A DNA stretch of 64,000 nucleotides from Streptomyces flavochromogenes (GCF_000717595.1 NZ_JNZO01000041.1:9479-73478), one strand, 5' to 3'. Counted from the stretch's first letter, positions 18,422 through 28,184 are shown. Translations and numbers: made by a program. The notes: a model not told the origin generated them from the sequence alone.

Positions 18422-20614
18422 ATGGAACGCGTGCCCGCGCTCGACGAACCACTCAAGAAGTCCCTCGGCCCCGCCACCGCCAAGGTCATGGCCGAGGCAC
18501 TCGACCTGCACACGGTCGGTGACCTGCTCCACCACTACCCCCGCCGGTACGCCGAGCGGGGGGAGCTGACGACCCTCGCCGACCTGCCGCTCGACGAGCA
18601 CGTCACGGTGGTCGCACAGGTCGCCGACGCCCGTGTGCACACCTTCAACGGCTCCAAGGGGCGCGGCCAGCGCCTCGAAGTGACCATCACCGACGGCAGC
18701 GGCCGCCTCCAGCTGGTCTTCTTCGGCAAGGGCGTGCACAAGCCGCACCACGACCTGCTGCCCGGCACCCGCGCGATGTTCGCCGGCAAGGTCTCGCTCT
18801 TCAACCGGCGCCTCCAGCTCGCCCACCCCTCGTACGAACTCCTCCGCGGCGACGGCGAGGAGGCCGTGGACGTCTGGGCCGGCGCCCTCATCCCGATCTA
18901 CCCGGCCACCACCAAGCTGGAGTCCTGGAAGATCGCCAAGGCCGTCGACGCCGTCCTGCCCGGCGCCGTCGACGCCGTCGACCCGCTCCCCGACGCCCTG
19001 CGCGAGGGCCGCGGTCTCGCCGAGCTCCCCGACGCCCTCCGGCTCATCCACCGGCCCCGCACGAAGGCCGACATCGCCACCGCGCGCGAACGCCTCAAGT
19101 GGGACGAGGCCTTCGTCCTCCAGGTCGCCCTCGCCCGCCGCCGGCACGCCGACACCCAACTCCCCGCCGTCGCCCGCCGGCCCGTCCCCGGGGGCATCCT
19201 CGACGCCTTCGACGCCAAGCTCCCCTTCACCCTCACCGACGGTCAGCGGAAGGTCTCCAAGGAGATCTTCGACGACCTCGCCACCGAACACCCCATGCAC
19301 CGCCTCCTCCAGGGGGAAGTCGGATCGGGCAAGACCATGGTCGCGCTGCGCGCCATGCTCGCCGTCGTCGACTCCGGGGGACAGGCCGCCATGCTCGCCC
19401 CCACGGAGGTCCTCGCCCAGCAGCACCACCGCTCCGTCACCGAGATGATGGGCGAGCTCGCCGAGGGAGGGATGCTCGGCGGCGCCGACCGGGCCACCAA
19501 GGTCGTCCTGCTCACCGGCTCCATGGGCACCGCGGCCCGCCGCCAGGCCCTCCTCGACCTGGTCACGGGCGAGGCCGGCGTCGTCATCGGCACCCACGCG
19601 CTGATCGAGGACAAGGTCCAGTTCCACGACCTGGGCCTGGTCGTCGTCGACGAGCAGCACCGCTTCGGCGTCGAGCAGCGCGACGCCCTCCGCGGCAAGG
19701 GGAAACAGCCCCCGCACCTCCTCGTGATGACCGCCACCCCCATCCCGCGCACCGTCGCCATGACCGTCTTCGGCGACCTGGAGACCTCCGTCCTCGACCA
19801 GCTGCCCGCCGGACGCTCCCCGATCGCCACCCATGTCGTGCCCGCCGCCGACAAGCCGCACTTCCTCACGCGCGCGTGGGAGCGGGTCCGCGAGGAGGTC
19901 GAGAAGGGCCACCAGGCGTACGTGGTCTGTCCCCGCATCGGCGACGAGGAGGACCAGAAGAAGAAGGCGAAGGCGTCCGCCGAGGACGAGGCCGAGAAGC
20001 GCCCGCCGCTCGCCGTCCTCGACGTCGCCGAGAAGCTCCGCACCGGGCCCCTCACCGGACTCCGGATCGCCGTCCTGCACGGCCGCATGCACCCCGACGA
20101 CAAGGACGACGTCATGCGCCGCTTCGCCGCGGGCGAGCTCGACGTCCTCGTCGCCACCACCGTCATCGAGGTCGGGGTCAACGTCCCCAACGCCACCGCC
20201 ATGGTGATCATGGACGCCGACCGCTTCGGCGTCTCCCAGCTCCACCAGCTCCGCGGCCGCGTCGGCCGGGGCTCCGCACCCGGCCTCTGCCTCCTCGTCA
20301 GCGAGATGCCCGAGGCCACCCCCGCCCGCCAGCGCCTCGCCGCCGTCGCCGCCACCCTCGACGGCTTCGAGCTCTCCCGCATCGACCTCGAACAGCGACG
20401 TGAGGGCGACGTCCTCGGCCAGGCCCAGTCCGGGGTCCGCTCCTCCCTGCGGGTGCTCACCGTCATCGACGACGAGGAGGTCATCGCCGCCGCCCGCGAG
20501 GAGGCCACCGCCCTCGTCCTCGCCGACCCGGACCTCGCCGCCCACCCCGGCCTGCGCACCGCGCTCGACGCCCTGCTCGACAAGGACCGGGAGGAGTACC
20601 TGGAGAAGGGCTGA
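18422..20614 (+). CDS. recG: ATP-dependent DNA helicase RecG
   Basis: 730 residues, ATG at 18422 (MERVPALDEPLKKSLG). It reverses stalled replication forks and processes Holliday junctions. An N-terminal wedge/OB domain (about residues 60-150, VTVVAQVADARVH) precedes helicase motifs I GEVGSGKTMVAL, II VVVDEQHRFG, III TATPIPRTVAMTVFG, and the C-terminal VIEVGVNVPNATAMVIMDAD, HQLRGRVGRG. There is no clear ribosome site; GTG at 18431 is an alternative. A charged insert (EEDQKKKAKASAEDEAEKRP) sits in the second helicase domain. Confidence 0.95.
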   Translation: MERVPALDEPLKKSLGPATAKVMAEALDLHTVGDLLHHYPRRYAERGELTTLADLPLDEHVTVVAQVADARVHTFNGSKGRGQRLEVTITDGSGRLQLVFFGKGVHKPHHDLLPGTRAMFAGKVSLFNRRLQLAHPSYELLRGDGEEAVDVWAGALIPIYPATTKLESWKIAKAVDAVLPGAVDAVDPLPDALREGRGLAELPDALRLIHRPRTKADIATARERLKWDEAFVLQVALARRRHADTQLPAVARRPVPGGILDAFDAKLPFTLTDGQRKVSKEIFDDLATEHPMHRLLQGEVGSGKTMVALRAMLAVVDSGGQAAMLAPTEVLAQQHHRSVTEMMGELAEGGMLGGADRATKVVLLTGSMGTAARRQALLDLVTGEAGVVIGTHALIEDKVQFHDLGLVVVDEQHRFGVEQRDALRGKGKQPPHLLVMTATPIPRTVAMTVFGDLETSVLDQLPAGRSPIATHVVPAADKPHFLTRAWERVREEVEKGHQAYVVCPRIGDEEDQKKKAKASAEDEAEKRPPLAVLDVAEKLRTGPLTGLRIAVLHGRMHPDDKDDVMRRFAAGELDVLVATTVIEVGVNVPNATAMVIMDADRFGVSQLHQLRGRVGRGSAPGLCLLVSEMPEATPARQRLAAVAATLDGFELSRIDLEQRREGDVLGQAQSGVRSSLRVLTVIDDEEVIAAAREEATALVLADPDLAAHPGLRTALDALLDKDREEYLEKG

Positions 20615-20681
20615 CCGCGCGGTGTGGACCGCGGTCATATCCTGAGACGTACGCACTGGACGACGCAGGACGAGGACACCG

Positions 20682-21266
20682 ATGACTCGCGTGATCGCCG
20701 GCACCGCCGGCGGGCGCCGCCTGGCCGTGCCGCCCGGCAACGGAACCCGCCCCACCTCCGACCGGGCGCGCGAAGGCCTCTTCTCCACCTGGGGGGCGTT
20801 CCTCGGCACCCTCGACGGGGCCAGGGTCGCCGACCTGTACGCCGGCTCCGGCGCCGTCGGCCTCGAAGCGCTCTCCCGGGGAGCCGCCCACGCCCTCCTC
20901 GTCGAGGCCGAGCCGCGCGCCGCTCGGACCATCCGCGAGAACATCTCCTCGCTCGGTCTGCCCGGCGCCGAACTCCGCACCGGCAAAGCGGAGCAGATCG
21001 TGACGGGACCGGCGCCCTCCGACCCGTACGACCTGGTCTTTCTCGACCCGCCGTACGCCGTCACCGACGAGGATCTTCGCGAGATTCTCCTCACACTCCG
21101 CTCGGGGGGCTGGCTCGCGGACGACGCCCTCGTCACCGTGGAGCGCAGCACCAGAGGCGGAGAGTTCGGCTGGCCGGCCGGTTTCGAACCACTGCGGGCC
21201 CGTCGTTACGGCGAGGGAACGTTTTGGTACGGTCGCGCCGCCTCTACGTGCGAAGACGCACGATGA
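20682..21266 (+). CDS. rsmD: 16S rRNA (guanine(966)-N(2))-methyltransferase
   Basis: 194 residues, ATG after GGACGAGGACACC. N-terminal [22 protein letters not shown]-binding [20 protein letters not shown], and the DPPY-type catalytic motif VFLDPPYAV identify the RsmD family. The end overlaps the ATG of the longer coaD start option, the conserved rsmD-coaD pair. Confidence 0.94.
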   Translation: MTRVIAGTAGGRRLAVPPGNGTRPTSDRAREGLFSTWGAFLGTLDGARVADLYAGSGAVGLEALSRGAAHALLVEAEPRAARTIRENISSLGLPGAELRTGKAEQIVTGPAPSDPYDLVFLDPPYAVTDEDLREILLTLRSGGWLADDALVTVERSTRGGEFGWPAGFEPLRARRYGEGTFWYGRAASTCEDAR

Positions 21267-21292
21267 CCGGACCGGAGAGCGAGGGACCCAAG

Positions 21293-21772
21293 TTGCGCCG
21301 CGCCGTCTGTCCGGGGTCATTCGACCCCATCACCAACGGACACCTCGACATCATCGCCCGCGCCTCCAAGCTGTACGACGTCGTACATGTCGCGGTGATG
21401 ATCAACCAGTCGAAGAAGGGCCTGTTCACGGTCGACGAGCGGATCGAGCTGATCCGCGAGGTGACCGCCGACTTCGGCAACGTCGAGGTGGAGTCCTTCC
21501 ACGGACTGCTCGTCGACTTCTGCAAGCAGCGCGACATCCCCGCGATCGTCAAGGGACTGCGCGCGGTCAGCGATTTCGACTACGAGCTGCAGATGGCCCA
21601 GATGAACAACGGCCTCACGGGTGTGGAGACCCTCTTCGTCCCCACCAACCCGACCTACAGCTTCCTGTCGTCCTCGCTGGTCAAGGAGGTCGCGGCCTGG
21701 GGCGGCGACGTCTCCCACCTGGTCCCGCCGACGGTCCTGCCCCGGCTGACCGAGCGCCTGGCGCAGAAGTGA
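21293..21772 (+). CDS. coaD: Phosphopantetheine adenylyltransferase
   Basis: 159 residues from TTG at 21293 ([20 protein letters not shown]), preceded by GAGGGA with 6 bases of spacing. An ATG at 21263 overlapping the rsmD stop would add ten residues ([10 protein letters not shown]) but has no clear ribosome site. It catalyses the penultimate step of CoA synthesis. The nucleotidyltransferase T/HXGH motif is TNGH and the second signature is [14 protein letters not shown]. Confidence 0.93.
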   Translation: MRRAVCPGSFDPITNGHLDIIARASKLYDVVHVAVMINQSKKGLFTVDERIELIREVTADFGNVEVESFHGLLVDFCKQRDIPAIVKGLRAVSDFDYELQMAQMNNGLTGVETLFVPTNPTYSFLSSSLVKEVAAWGGDVSHLVPPTVLPRLTERLAQK

Positions 21773-21882
21773 CGCGCGGCCACCGCCGCTGACGCTCCGT
21801 CACCCGGTGTCGGACGGGCGCCGACTGCCCTTACAGTCGTCCCGTCCGTCTCCATCCAGCTGTAGAGAGTGGCGAGCACCCG

Positions 21883-22941
21883 GTGGACGTACAGAAGAAG
21901 CTCGACGAGATCGTCGCGACCGTGCAGGGCGCCCGCTCCATGCCCATGTCGGCATCCTGCGTGGTCAATCGCGCCGAGCTGCTCGCCCTGCTCGAAGAGG
22001 TACGGGAGGCCCTGCCCGGCTCCCTCGCGCAGGCCCAGGAGCTGATCGGCGGCCGCGAGCACATGGTCGAGCAGGCCCGCCAGGAGGCGGAGCGGATCAT
22101 CGAGGCGGCCCACGCGGAGCGCGGCTCGATCGTCTCCGACACGCAGGTCGCCCGGCTCTCGCAGGAGGAGGCCGACCGCATCCTCTCCGAGGCCCGCCGC
22201 GAGGCCGAGGAGGTCCGCGCCGAGGCCGACGACTACGTCGACTCCAAGCTGGCGAACTTCGAGGTCGTCCTCAACAAGACGATCGGCTCCGTCGACCGGG
22301 GCCGCGAGAAGCTCCTCGGCCGGGGCCCGGGCCTCGACCAGAACGGCTACGCGGACGAGGACGCCCCCGAGTACAGCGCCGACCCGCAGACCCTGATCCA
22401 CCGGGCCGACGAGTACGTCGACGCCAAGCTCGGCGCCTTCGAGGCGGTGCTCAGCAAGACCCTGGAGGCCGTCGGACGGGGACGGCAGAAGCTGCACGGC
22501 AGGATCGCCACCGACGCGCTGGGCGAGCACATGGCCGCCCAGGAGGGTCTCGGCGGCTCCGTGCACACCAGTGACTCCGACTATCTGGCCGGGCTCGCGG
22601 AGCTCTCGGACCCGGAACCGGTCCAGATCCCCGCCCAGCAGCAGTCCCAGCCCCAGCCCGACCCGTACGCGGCGTACCAGCAGGTGCAGCAGCCCGACCC
22701 GTACGCCGGCTATCAGCAGGTCCAGCAGCAGCCCGATCCGTACGCGTACCAGCAGCAGCCGCAGCACGCCGACCCGTACGGCTACCAGCAGCAGGACCCG
22801 TACGCGTACCAGCAGCCCGTCCAGCAGCAGGTCCATCCGCAGGGGCACCAGCAGCAGGGCGCGGCGCTCGACGAGACGAGCTTCTTCGACACGGGCATGA
22901 TCGACCTGGAGCAGCTCCGCCGCTACGAACAGGGGCAGTAG
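21883..22941 (+). CDS. Coiled-coil cell-division/growth protein, SepIVA/DivIVA-like
   Basis: 352 residues, GTG start. Residues 30-115 are a coiled coil rich in Glu, Ala and Arg (QARQEAERIIEAAHAERG). A 33-residue unit is then duplicated exactly 60 residues apart (115-147 and 175-207; 21 of 33 identical), each ending RGR(E/Q)KLxGR. Residues 245-325 are a Gln/Pro/Tyr-rich tail with five DPY(A/G)-type repeats. The C-terminal ETSFFDTGMIDLEQLRRYE is a likely interaction motif. It resembles actinobacterial SepIVA, a septation factor; placement before yceD-rpmF is typical. Confidence 0.8.
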   Translation: MDVQKKLDEIVATVQGARSMPMSASCVVNRAELLALLEEVREALPGSLAQAQELIGGREHMVEQARQEAERIIEAAHAERGSIVSDTQVARLSQEEADRILSEARREAEEVRAEADDYVDSKLANFEVVLNKTIGSVDRGREKLLGRGPGLDQNGYADEDAPEYSADPQTLIHRADEYVDAKLGAFEAVLSKTLEAVGRGRQKLHGRIATDALGEHMAAQEGLGGSVHTSDSDYLAGLAELSDPEPVQIPAQQQSQPQPDPYAAYQQVQQPDPYAGYQQVQQQPDPYAYQQQPQHADPYGYQQQDPYAYQQPVQQQVHPQGHQQQGAALDETSFFDTGMIDLEQLRRYEQGQ

Positions 22942-23091
22942 CGCGGGGTCGGTACGACCCCAAGGCCCGGATTGGGCCCTGAGCGAAGCGTCCAGTATCC
23001 TGGCTCTTCGGTCGCGCGTATCTCCGCGATCCATGCTGCCCACGTCTGGCAGCCTCCTCGACGCAGCACGATTTCGAAAGCAGGAAGAGCC

Positions 23092-23745
23092 CTGAGCACG
23101 CGCCTCGACCACCGCAACCCCCTCGTGTTCGACACGCACGAGCTGGGGCGGCGTCCTGGTGCCCTCCAGCGGCTCTCGCGTTCGATCGAGGCCCCCAGGG
23201 ACCTGGGCGTCGAAGGAGTGATCGGAGTGCCCGAGGGCGCTCCGGTGGAAATCGATCTCCGTCTTGAGTCGGTCATGGAAGGGGTGCTTGTCACAGGCAC
23301 CGCCCGTGCATCGGCCGAGGGGGAGTGCGTAAGGTGTCTGGAGCCCGTCGAGCTGGAGCTCGATGTGGACTTCCAGGAGATGTTCTCGTACCCCGACTCC
23401 GACGACCGGGGCCGCTCCAAGGCGGCCGCGGACGACGAAGCCGAGGCAGACGAGGACATGATCCCCCTCGAGGACGGCATGTTCGACCTCGAACCCGTGC
23501 TGCGTGATGCGGTGGTGCTCGCACTGCCGATGCAGCCGGTGTGCCGGGAGGACTGTGCAGGCCTGTGTTCCGAGTGTGGAACCAACCTGAACGAGAACCC
23601 GGACCACCACCATGACGCCGTCGACGTTCGTTGGGCGGCACTGCAGGGACTCGCCGGTTCGCTGGGAACCGATGAGAAGGACAACATGAGCGGCAAAGCC
23701 TCTGACGGGGACGTCCGAAGCGCCGCCGAGAAGCAGGAGAAGTAG
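23092..23745 (+). CDS. YceD-family protein (DUF177)
   Basis: 217 residues if translation begins at CTG 23092 ([20 protein letters not shown]), 4 bases after AGGAAG. No ATG, GTG or TTG lies near that point in frame, and the open frame upstream (from TTG 22972) does not look coding. A metal-binding pattern is visible: [14 protein letters not shown] and [17 protein letters not shown]. The family precedes rpmF in most bacteria and is linked to 23S rRNA accumulation. rpmF starts 2 bases after the stop. The rare start codon may limit expression. Confidence 0.88.
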   Translation: MSTRLDHRNPLVFDTHELGRRPGALQRLSRSIEAPRDLGVEGVIGVPEGAPVEIDLRLESVMEGVLVTGTARASAEGECVRCLEPVELELDVDFQEMFSYPDSDDRGRSKAAADDEAEADEDMIPLEDGMFDLEPVLRDAVVLALPMQPVCREDCAGLCSECGTNLNENPDHHHDAVDVRWAALQGLAGSLGTDEKDNMSGKASDGDVRSAAEKQEK

Positions 23746-23747
23746 CC

Positions 23748-23921
23748 GTGGCTGTTCCGAAGCGGAAGATGTCGCGCAGCAACACGCGCCACCGCCGGTC
23801 GCAGTGGAAGGCTGCGGTCCCCACCCTGGTTTCGTGTGAGCGTTGCCAGGAGCCGAAGCTGCAGCACATCGCGTGCCCGAGCTGCGGCACCTACAACAAG
23901 CGCCAGGTCCTCTCGGTCTGA
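23748..23921 (+). CDS. rpmF: 50S ribosomal protein L32
   Basis: 57 residues, GTG start ([20 protein letters not shown]). It ends with a zinc-ribbon: SCERCQ and [14 protein letters not shown], so it is the C+ form. It sits 2 bases after yceD and 20 bases before rnc, an operon of translation and RNA-processing genes. Confidence 0.96.
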   Translation: MAVPKRKMSRSNTRHRRSQWKAAVPTLVSCERCQEPKLQHIACPSCGTYNKRQVLSV

Positions 23922-23941
23922 TTGGGCTGGTGAGAGGCGCA

Positions 23942-24754
23942 ATGTCTGAGTCCCGCAAGACGGACGACAAGACGGACCATGCCTCGTCCCACACGCTTCT
24001 GGAAGGGCGGCTCGGCTATCAGCTCGAGTCCGCCCTTCTGGTGCGTGCGCTGACCCACCGTTCGTACGCGTACGAGAACGGCGGTCTGCCCACCAACGAG
24101 CGGCTGGAGTTCCTCGGGGACTCCGTGCTCGGCCTGGTGGTCACGGACACGCTGTACCGGACCCACCCCGACCTGCCGGAAGGCCAGCTGGCCAAACTGC
24201 GGGCCGCGGTGGTCAACTCGCGTGCGCTGGCGGACGGGGGACGCGAACTCGAACTCGGCTCCTTCATCCGGCTCGGCCGGGGCGAAGAGGGCACGGGTGG
24301 CCGGGACAAGGCGTCCATCCTCGCCGACACCCTTGAAGCGGTGATCGGCGCGGTCTATCTCGACCAGGGCCTCGACGCGGCGTCCGAGCTGGTGCACCGG
24401 CTCTTCGACCCGCTGATCGAGAAGTCCTCGAACCTCGGTGCCGGCCTGGACTGGAAGACCAGTCTCCAGGAGCTCACCGCGGCCGAGGGTCTGGGCGTTC
24501 CGGAGTACCTCGTCTCCGAAGAGGGCCCGGACCACGAGAAGACCTTTACTGCTGCCGCCCGCGTCGGTGGTGTCTCGTACGGCACCGGCACCGGCCGCAG
24601 CAAGAAGGAAGCGGAACAGCAGGCGGCGGAGTCCGCGTGGCGCGCGATCCGCGCGGCCGCGGACGAGCGCGCGGCGGCGGCGAAGGCCGCGGCCGAGGCG
24701 GGAACGGGAGAGGTCGCCGACCCCTCTCCGACCGCCCACCGGGCGTCGGCCTGA
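23942..24754 (+). CDS. rnc: Ribonuclease III
   Basis: 270 residues, ATG after GTGAGAGG. The endonuclease domain has the signature [15 protein letters not shown] and the catalytic acids in [19 protein letters not shown]. The C-terminal dsRNA-binding domain ([36 protein letters not shown]) is followed by an Ala/Glu-rich tail. It processes rRNA. In Streptomyces this gene (absB) is also required for normal antibiotic production. Confidence 0.96.
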   Translation: MSESRKTDDKTDHASSHTLLEGRLGYQLESALLVRALTHRSYAYENGGLPTNERLEFLGDSVLGLVVTDTLYRTHPDLPEGQLAKLRAAVVNSRALADGGRELELGSFIRLGRGEEGTGGRDKASILADTLEAVIGAVYLDQGLDAASELVHRLFDPLIEKSSNLGAGLDWKTSLQELTAAEGLGVPEYLVSEEGPDHEKTFTAAARVGGVSYGTGTGRSKKEAEQQAAESAWRAIRAAADERAAAAKAAAEAGTGEVADPSPTAHRASA

Positions 24755-24773
24755 CGGCCGCACCCCCGCTTCC

Positions 24774-24803
24774 CGAGAACCCCGCCCCAGGGCGGGGTTC
24801 TCG
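24774..24803 (+). terminator. Terminator after rnc
   Basis: A perfect 14-bp stem (24774-24787 with 24790-24803) with a 2-base loop, followed by TCTTTTC. Confidence 0.8.
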
Positions 24804-24892
24804 TCTTTTCCCGTCCTCTTCTCCGTCCTCCTCGCGGGTCGGCCCCCGGTAGGGTTGAACCGCTGTCGAAGACGTACGTCCGGAGGAGTCCC

Positions 24893-25777
24893 GTGCCCGA
24901 GCTGCCCGAGGTCGAGGTCGTACGGCGGGGTCTGGAGCGCTGGGTCGCCGGGCGGACCGTGACCGAGGTCGAGGTGCTGCACCCCAGGGCCGTACGGCGT
25001 CATCCCGCGGGCGGCGCGGACTTCGCGGCCCGGCTGAAGGGGCAGCGGTTCGAGGTGGCGCGCCGACGCGGCAAGTACCTGTGGCTGCCGCTCGCCGAGA
25101 CCGGCACCTCCGTCCTCGGGCACCTCGGCATGAGCGGGCAGCTGCTCGTCCAGCCGGAGGACGCCGCGGACGAGAAGCACCTCCGCATCCGGATCCGCTT
25201 CGCGGCATCCGACAGCGACTCCGTCACGGGCGCGGCCGGCACCGAGCTCCGTTTCGTGGACCAGCGCACCTTCGGCGGACTCTCGCTCCACGACCAGACC
25301 CCCGACGGACTGCCGGACGTCATCGGGCACATCGCCCGCGACCCGCTGGACCCCGAGTTCGACGACGCCGCCTTCCAGAGCGCGTTGCGGCTGCGCCGTA
25401 CGACGGTCAAGCGGGCGCTGCTCGACCAGTCGCTGATCAGCGGCGTCGGGAACATCTACGCCGACGAGGCGCTCTGGCGGTCCCGGCTCCACTACGACCG
25501 GCCGACCGCCACCCTCACGCGCCCGCGCTCCGCCGAACTCCTCGGGCACGTCCGGGACGTGATGAACGCGGCCCTCGATGTCGGCGGCACCAGCTTCGAC
25601 AGCCTGTACGTGAACGTCAACGGCGAGTCCGGCTACTTCGACCGCTCGCTCGACGCCTACGGGCGCGAGGACGAGCCCTGCCACCGCTGCGGTACGCCGA
25701 TGCGGCGCCGCGCGTGGATGAACCGTTCCAGCTACTTCTGTCCGCGCTGCCAGCGACCGCCGCGCGCGAGCGCCTGA
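24893..25777 (+). CDS. mutM: Formamidopyrimidine-DNA glycosylase
   Basis: 294 residues, GTG start after CGGAGGAG. The mature N-terminus [14 protein letters not shown] supplies the catalytic proline and glutamate. [29 protein letters not shown] (helix-two-turns-helix) and the C-terminal zinc finger (CHRCGTPM ... CPRCQRPP) are intact. It excises 8-oxoguanine. The nearby RNase III gene is a conserved neighbour. Confidence 0.95.
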   Translation: MPELPEVEVVRRGLERWVAGRTVTEVEVLHPRAVRRHPAGGADFAARLKGQRFEVARRRGKYLWLPLAETGTSVLGHLGMSGQLLVQPEDAADEKHLRIRIRFAASDSDSVTGAAGTELRFVDQRTFGGLSLHDQTPDGLPDVIGHIARDPLDPEFDDAAFQSALRLRRTTVKRALLDQSLISGVGNIYADEALWRSRLHYDRPTATLTRPRSAELLGHVRDVMNAALDVGGTSFDSLYVNVNGESGYFDRSLDAYGREDEPCHRCGTPMRRRAWMNRSSYFCPRCQRPPRASA

Positions 25778-25830
25778 CGACGCGATCGCCCGGGGGCGCA
25801 CGCCCTCGACGCCGCCGGCGGGTCTCAGGA

Positions 25831-26226
25831 TCAGGCGCCGACCGGGGCTCCGCGCTCCGCGTCGTAACGCTCGCGGGCCGCCTCGACCTGGGGCATCCGG
25901 CCCTCGACCAGCTGGATCAGGCCGATCAGCCGCTCCGCGATCTCGCGGCCGAGCGGGGTGAGCCGGTAGTCGACCCGCGGCGGATTCGTCGGCTGCGCCT
26001 CGCGATGGACGAGTCCGTCGCGCTCCAGCGCGTGCAGGGTCTGCGACAGCATCTTCTCGCTCACGCCGTCGACCCGGCGCCGCAGTTCGTTGAACCGGAA
26101 CGTCCCGTCGTACAGGGCGCCGAGGGTCAGGCTGCCCCAACGGCCCGTCACATGCTCCAGCGTGCCGCGCGAGGGGCAGGCGCGCGCGAACACGTCGTAG
26201 GCGAGGTCGTCAGTCATGCCCTCCAC
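25831..26226 (-). CDS. HxlR-family transcriptional regulator
   Basis: 131 residues from GTG at 26226 (GGGAG 4 bases upstream); ATG at 26217 (MTDDLAYDV) is a close alternative. Winged-helix pattern FNELRRRVDGVSEKMLSQTL, then DGLVHREAQPTNPPRVDYRL. The conserved N-terminal Cys of redox-sensing HxlR/YodB/QorR proteins is present (ARACPSRGTLEHVTGRW). The family usually has GGKW where this has TGRW. It is divergent from a WrbA-like flavoprotein, its probable target. Confidence 0.9.
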   Translation of the reverse strand: MEGMTDDLAYDVFARACPSRGTLEHVTGRWGSLTLGALYDGTFRFNELRRRVDGVSEKMLSQTLHALERDGLVHREAQPTNPPRVDYRLTPLGREIAERLIGLIQLVEGRMPQVEAARERYDAERGAPVGA

Positions 26227-26317
26227 CGTACTCCCGCACAGCGCTCACCGCCAGGTGTGCGCTCACTCATGGGTTGCGCTATCAAAAAGTTAGTGCTCTA
26301 CTTCTGGACGTCCCCAC

Positions 26318-26341
26318 AGACCTGTTCTCAGACCTGTTCTC
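26318..26341 (+). repeat. Tandem 12-base repeat upstream of the flavoprotein gene
   Basis: AGACCTGTTCTC occurs twice in perfect tandem (26318-26329, 26330-26341), 17 bases before the GTG start. It lies in the leader or promoter of the divergent pair and could be an operator or only a slippage duplication. Confidence 0.6.
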
Positions 26342-26357
26342 GTTCGAGGAGCCTCTT

Positions 26358-26942
26358 GTGACCACCCCCGTCGTCTCCATCGCCTACCACTCCGGCTACG
26401 GCCACACCGCCGTCCTGGCCGAGGCCGTCCGCGACGGTGCCGCCGAGACGGGCGCCACCGTCCACCTGATCAAGGTCGACGGGATCACCGAGGCCGAGTG
26501 GGAGCTGCTCGACGCCTCCGACGCGATCGTCTTCGGCTCCCCGACCTACATGGGCACGGCCTCCGGCGCCTTCCACCGGTTCGCCGAGGACTCCTCGAAG
26601 CGCTGGTTCGCCGACGCGTGGCTGGACAAGCTCGCCGCCGGCTTCACCAACTCCGGCTCCAAGAGCGGCGACAAGCTGCACACCCTGCAGTACTTCCAGA
26701 TCCTCGCCGGCCAGCACGGCATGAACTGGATCAACCTCGGCCTCAAGCCCGGCTGGAACACCAGCGAGGCCTCCGAGAACGACATCAACCGCCTCGGCTT
26801 CTTCTCCGGCGCCGCCGGCCAGACCCCGGCCGACCTGGGCCCCGAGGGCGTCCACAAGGCCGACGTCGCCACCGCCGAACACCTCGGCCGCCGCGTCGCC
26901 CTGACGGCCCGCACCTTCGTGGCGGGCAAGGCCGCCGCCTGA
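26358..26942 (+). CDS. WrbA/flavodoxin-family NAD(P)H:quinone oxidoreductase
   Basis: 194 residues from GTG 26358 with GAGGAG upstream. The flavodoxin-like FMN loop is AYHSGYGHTAVLAEAVRDGA, with GSPTYMGTASGAFHRF and TNSGSKSGDKLHTLQY further on. Likely a two-electron quinone reductase that avoids semiquinone formation. The divergent HxlR protein suggests induction by quinones or electrophiles. Longer in-frame translation from 26274 would cover the promoter region. Confidence 0.88.
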   Translation: MTTPVVSIAYHSGYGHTAVLAEAVRDGAAETGATVHLIKVDGITEAEWELLDASDAIVFGSPTYMGTASGAFHRFAEDSSKRWFADAWLDKLAAGFTNSGSKSGDKLHTLQYFQILAGQHGMNWINLGLKPGWNTSEASENDINRLGFFSGAAGQTPADLGPEGVHKADVATAEHLGRRVALTARTFVAGKAAA

Positions 26943-26963
26943 GGATCCCGGACGTGACGACGC

Positions 26964-27000
26964 GAAAGGGCCCGCCACCGGGAAGGTGACGGGCCCTTTC
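26964..27000. terminator. Bidirectional terminator after the flavoprotein gene
   Basis: GAAAGGGCCCG (26964-26974) pairs with CGGGCCCTTTC (26990-27000), with an inner CACC/GGTG stem. It separates converging genes. Confidence 0.8.
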
Positions 27001-27028
27001 ACACAGGGGAAGCGCGAGGACGGCCGGC

Positions 27029-27982
27029 TCAGTAGCCGAAGTCCTGGGTCCACCAGGGGCCGCCGTCGGCGAAGTGGACGCCCACGCCCAGGGTGGTGAA
27101 GTCGCAGTTCAGGATGTTGGCGCGGTGACCGTCGCTGTTCATCCAGGACTCCATGACGGCCGCCGCGTCGGCCTGGCCGCGGGCGATGTTCTCGCCGCCG
27201 AGGCCCGAGATGCCCGCCTTCTCGGCGCGCGCCCACGGGGTGGCCCCGTCCGGGTCCGTGTGGTCGAAGAAGCCGCGGGCCGCCATGTCCGAGCTGAACG
27301 CCCCGGCCAGTGCCGCGAGCCGGGCGTCCGCGCTCACCGGCGAGCAGCCCACCTTGGCGCGTTCGACGTTGACCAGCCGGACGACCTCCGCCTCGGCGGC
27401 CACGCCGCGGTCGGCGGTGGAGGGGGCCGCGGTCGTCTCGACCGGAGCCTCGGTCGTCGGGTCGGGTTTCGGCTCCGGCTTCGGCGCGGGGGCCTTGGTG
27501 GAGGGGGCGGCCGTGGTCCTCTTCGGGGCGGCCGGCTTGGCCGGGGCCTTCGTGGGGGCCTTGGCCGGCGCCTTCGTCGGGGTCGGCGTCGCCTTCGGGG
27601 TCGGCTTCGCGGACGGGGTCGCCGACGGCGAGGCCGCCTTGCCCTTGTCCGTACCCGCGCTCGCCTTCGCGCTCGTGCGGGCGCTGCCCGAGTCGCCGGT
27701 CGGGGTCTGCGTGGACCCGCCCTGCGTCGTCAGCTCCGGCGCCTGCCGGGACTGGCTCGGGCGCTCGCTCGTGCCCGCGCTGCCGACGTCGAAGGTGTCC
27801 CCGCCGGGCAGCAGGCCCGAGGCGACGGCGATGGCGCCCACCGCGACGGCGGCGGAGGCTCCGAGCAGGCCGGTGCGCACCGGGGCGCGCCGCTTGCGGC
27901 GGGTACCCCGGTGACTGCGGTCCGAGCCGTCCGCGTAGTCTTCTGCGGCGGGTGCGGCTCCGGCGCGACGGTGGCGTCCCAT
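27029..27982 (-). CDS. Secreted or anchored SCP/CAP-domain protein
   Basis: 317 residues from ATG 27982 (MGRHRRAGAAPAAEDYADGS), with GAGGAAGG 8 bases upstream; the in-frame extension to 28156 lacks support. An Arg-rich stretch precedes one hydrophobic segment (TGLLGASAAVAVGAIAVASG), a signal anchor or uncleaved signal. Residues about 70-185 are a Lys/Pro/Thr-rich linker (KPTPKATPTPTKAPAK). The C-terminal SCP domain has FDHTDPDGATPW, GENIARG and DGHRANILNC. Family members act extracellularly; the role here is unknown. Confidence 0.88.
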   Translation of the reverse strand: MGRHRRAGAAPAAEDYADGSDRSHRGTRRKRRAPVRTGLLGASAAVAVGAIAVASGLLPGGDTFDVGSAGTSERPSQSRQAPELTTQGGSTQTPTGDSGSARTSAKASAGTDKGKAASPSATPSAKPTPKATPTPTKAPAKAPTKAPAKPAAPKRTTAAPSTKAPAPKPEPKPDPTTEAPVETTAAPSTADRGVAAEAEVVRLVNVERAKVGCSPVSADARLAALAGAFSSDMAARGFFDHTDPDGATPWARAEKAGISGLGGENIARGQADAAAVMESWMNSDGHRANILNCDFTTLGVGVHFADGGPWWTQDFGY

Positions 27983-28184
27983 CTGGTCTGCCTTCCTCTT
28001 GCTGGTCCTGCTGTGGTCCTGTGCCGGCCCTGTGGCCTTTGCTGATCTTTGCTCTCGGTACCGTTTCGGACCGCCGATCGAACAGGGCGGGCCCGAATGG
28101 GTGAGGCGTGTTCGGTCGGGACTGTAGTCCATGCGGACCGGGGGCGATGTGCTCATCTGGCAATCCGCCCGCTAGCGTGCAGGC

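Noticed and set aside
18290..21151. Long minus-strand frame (953 residues) over recG and rsmD
   Set aside because: Antisense shadow of recG; no ribosome site or recognisable domain.
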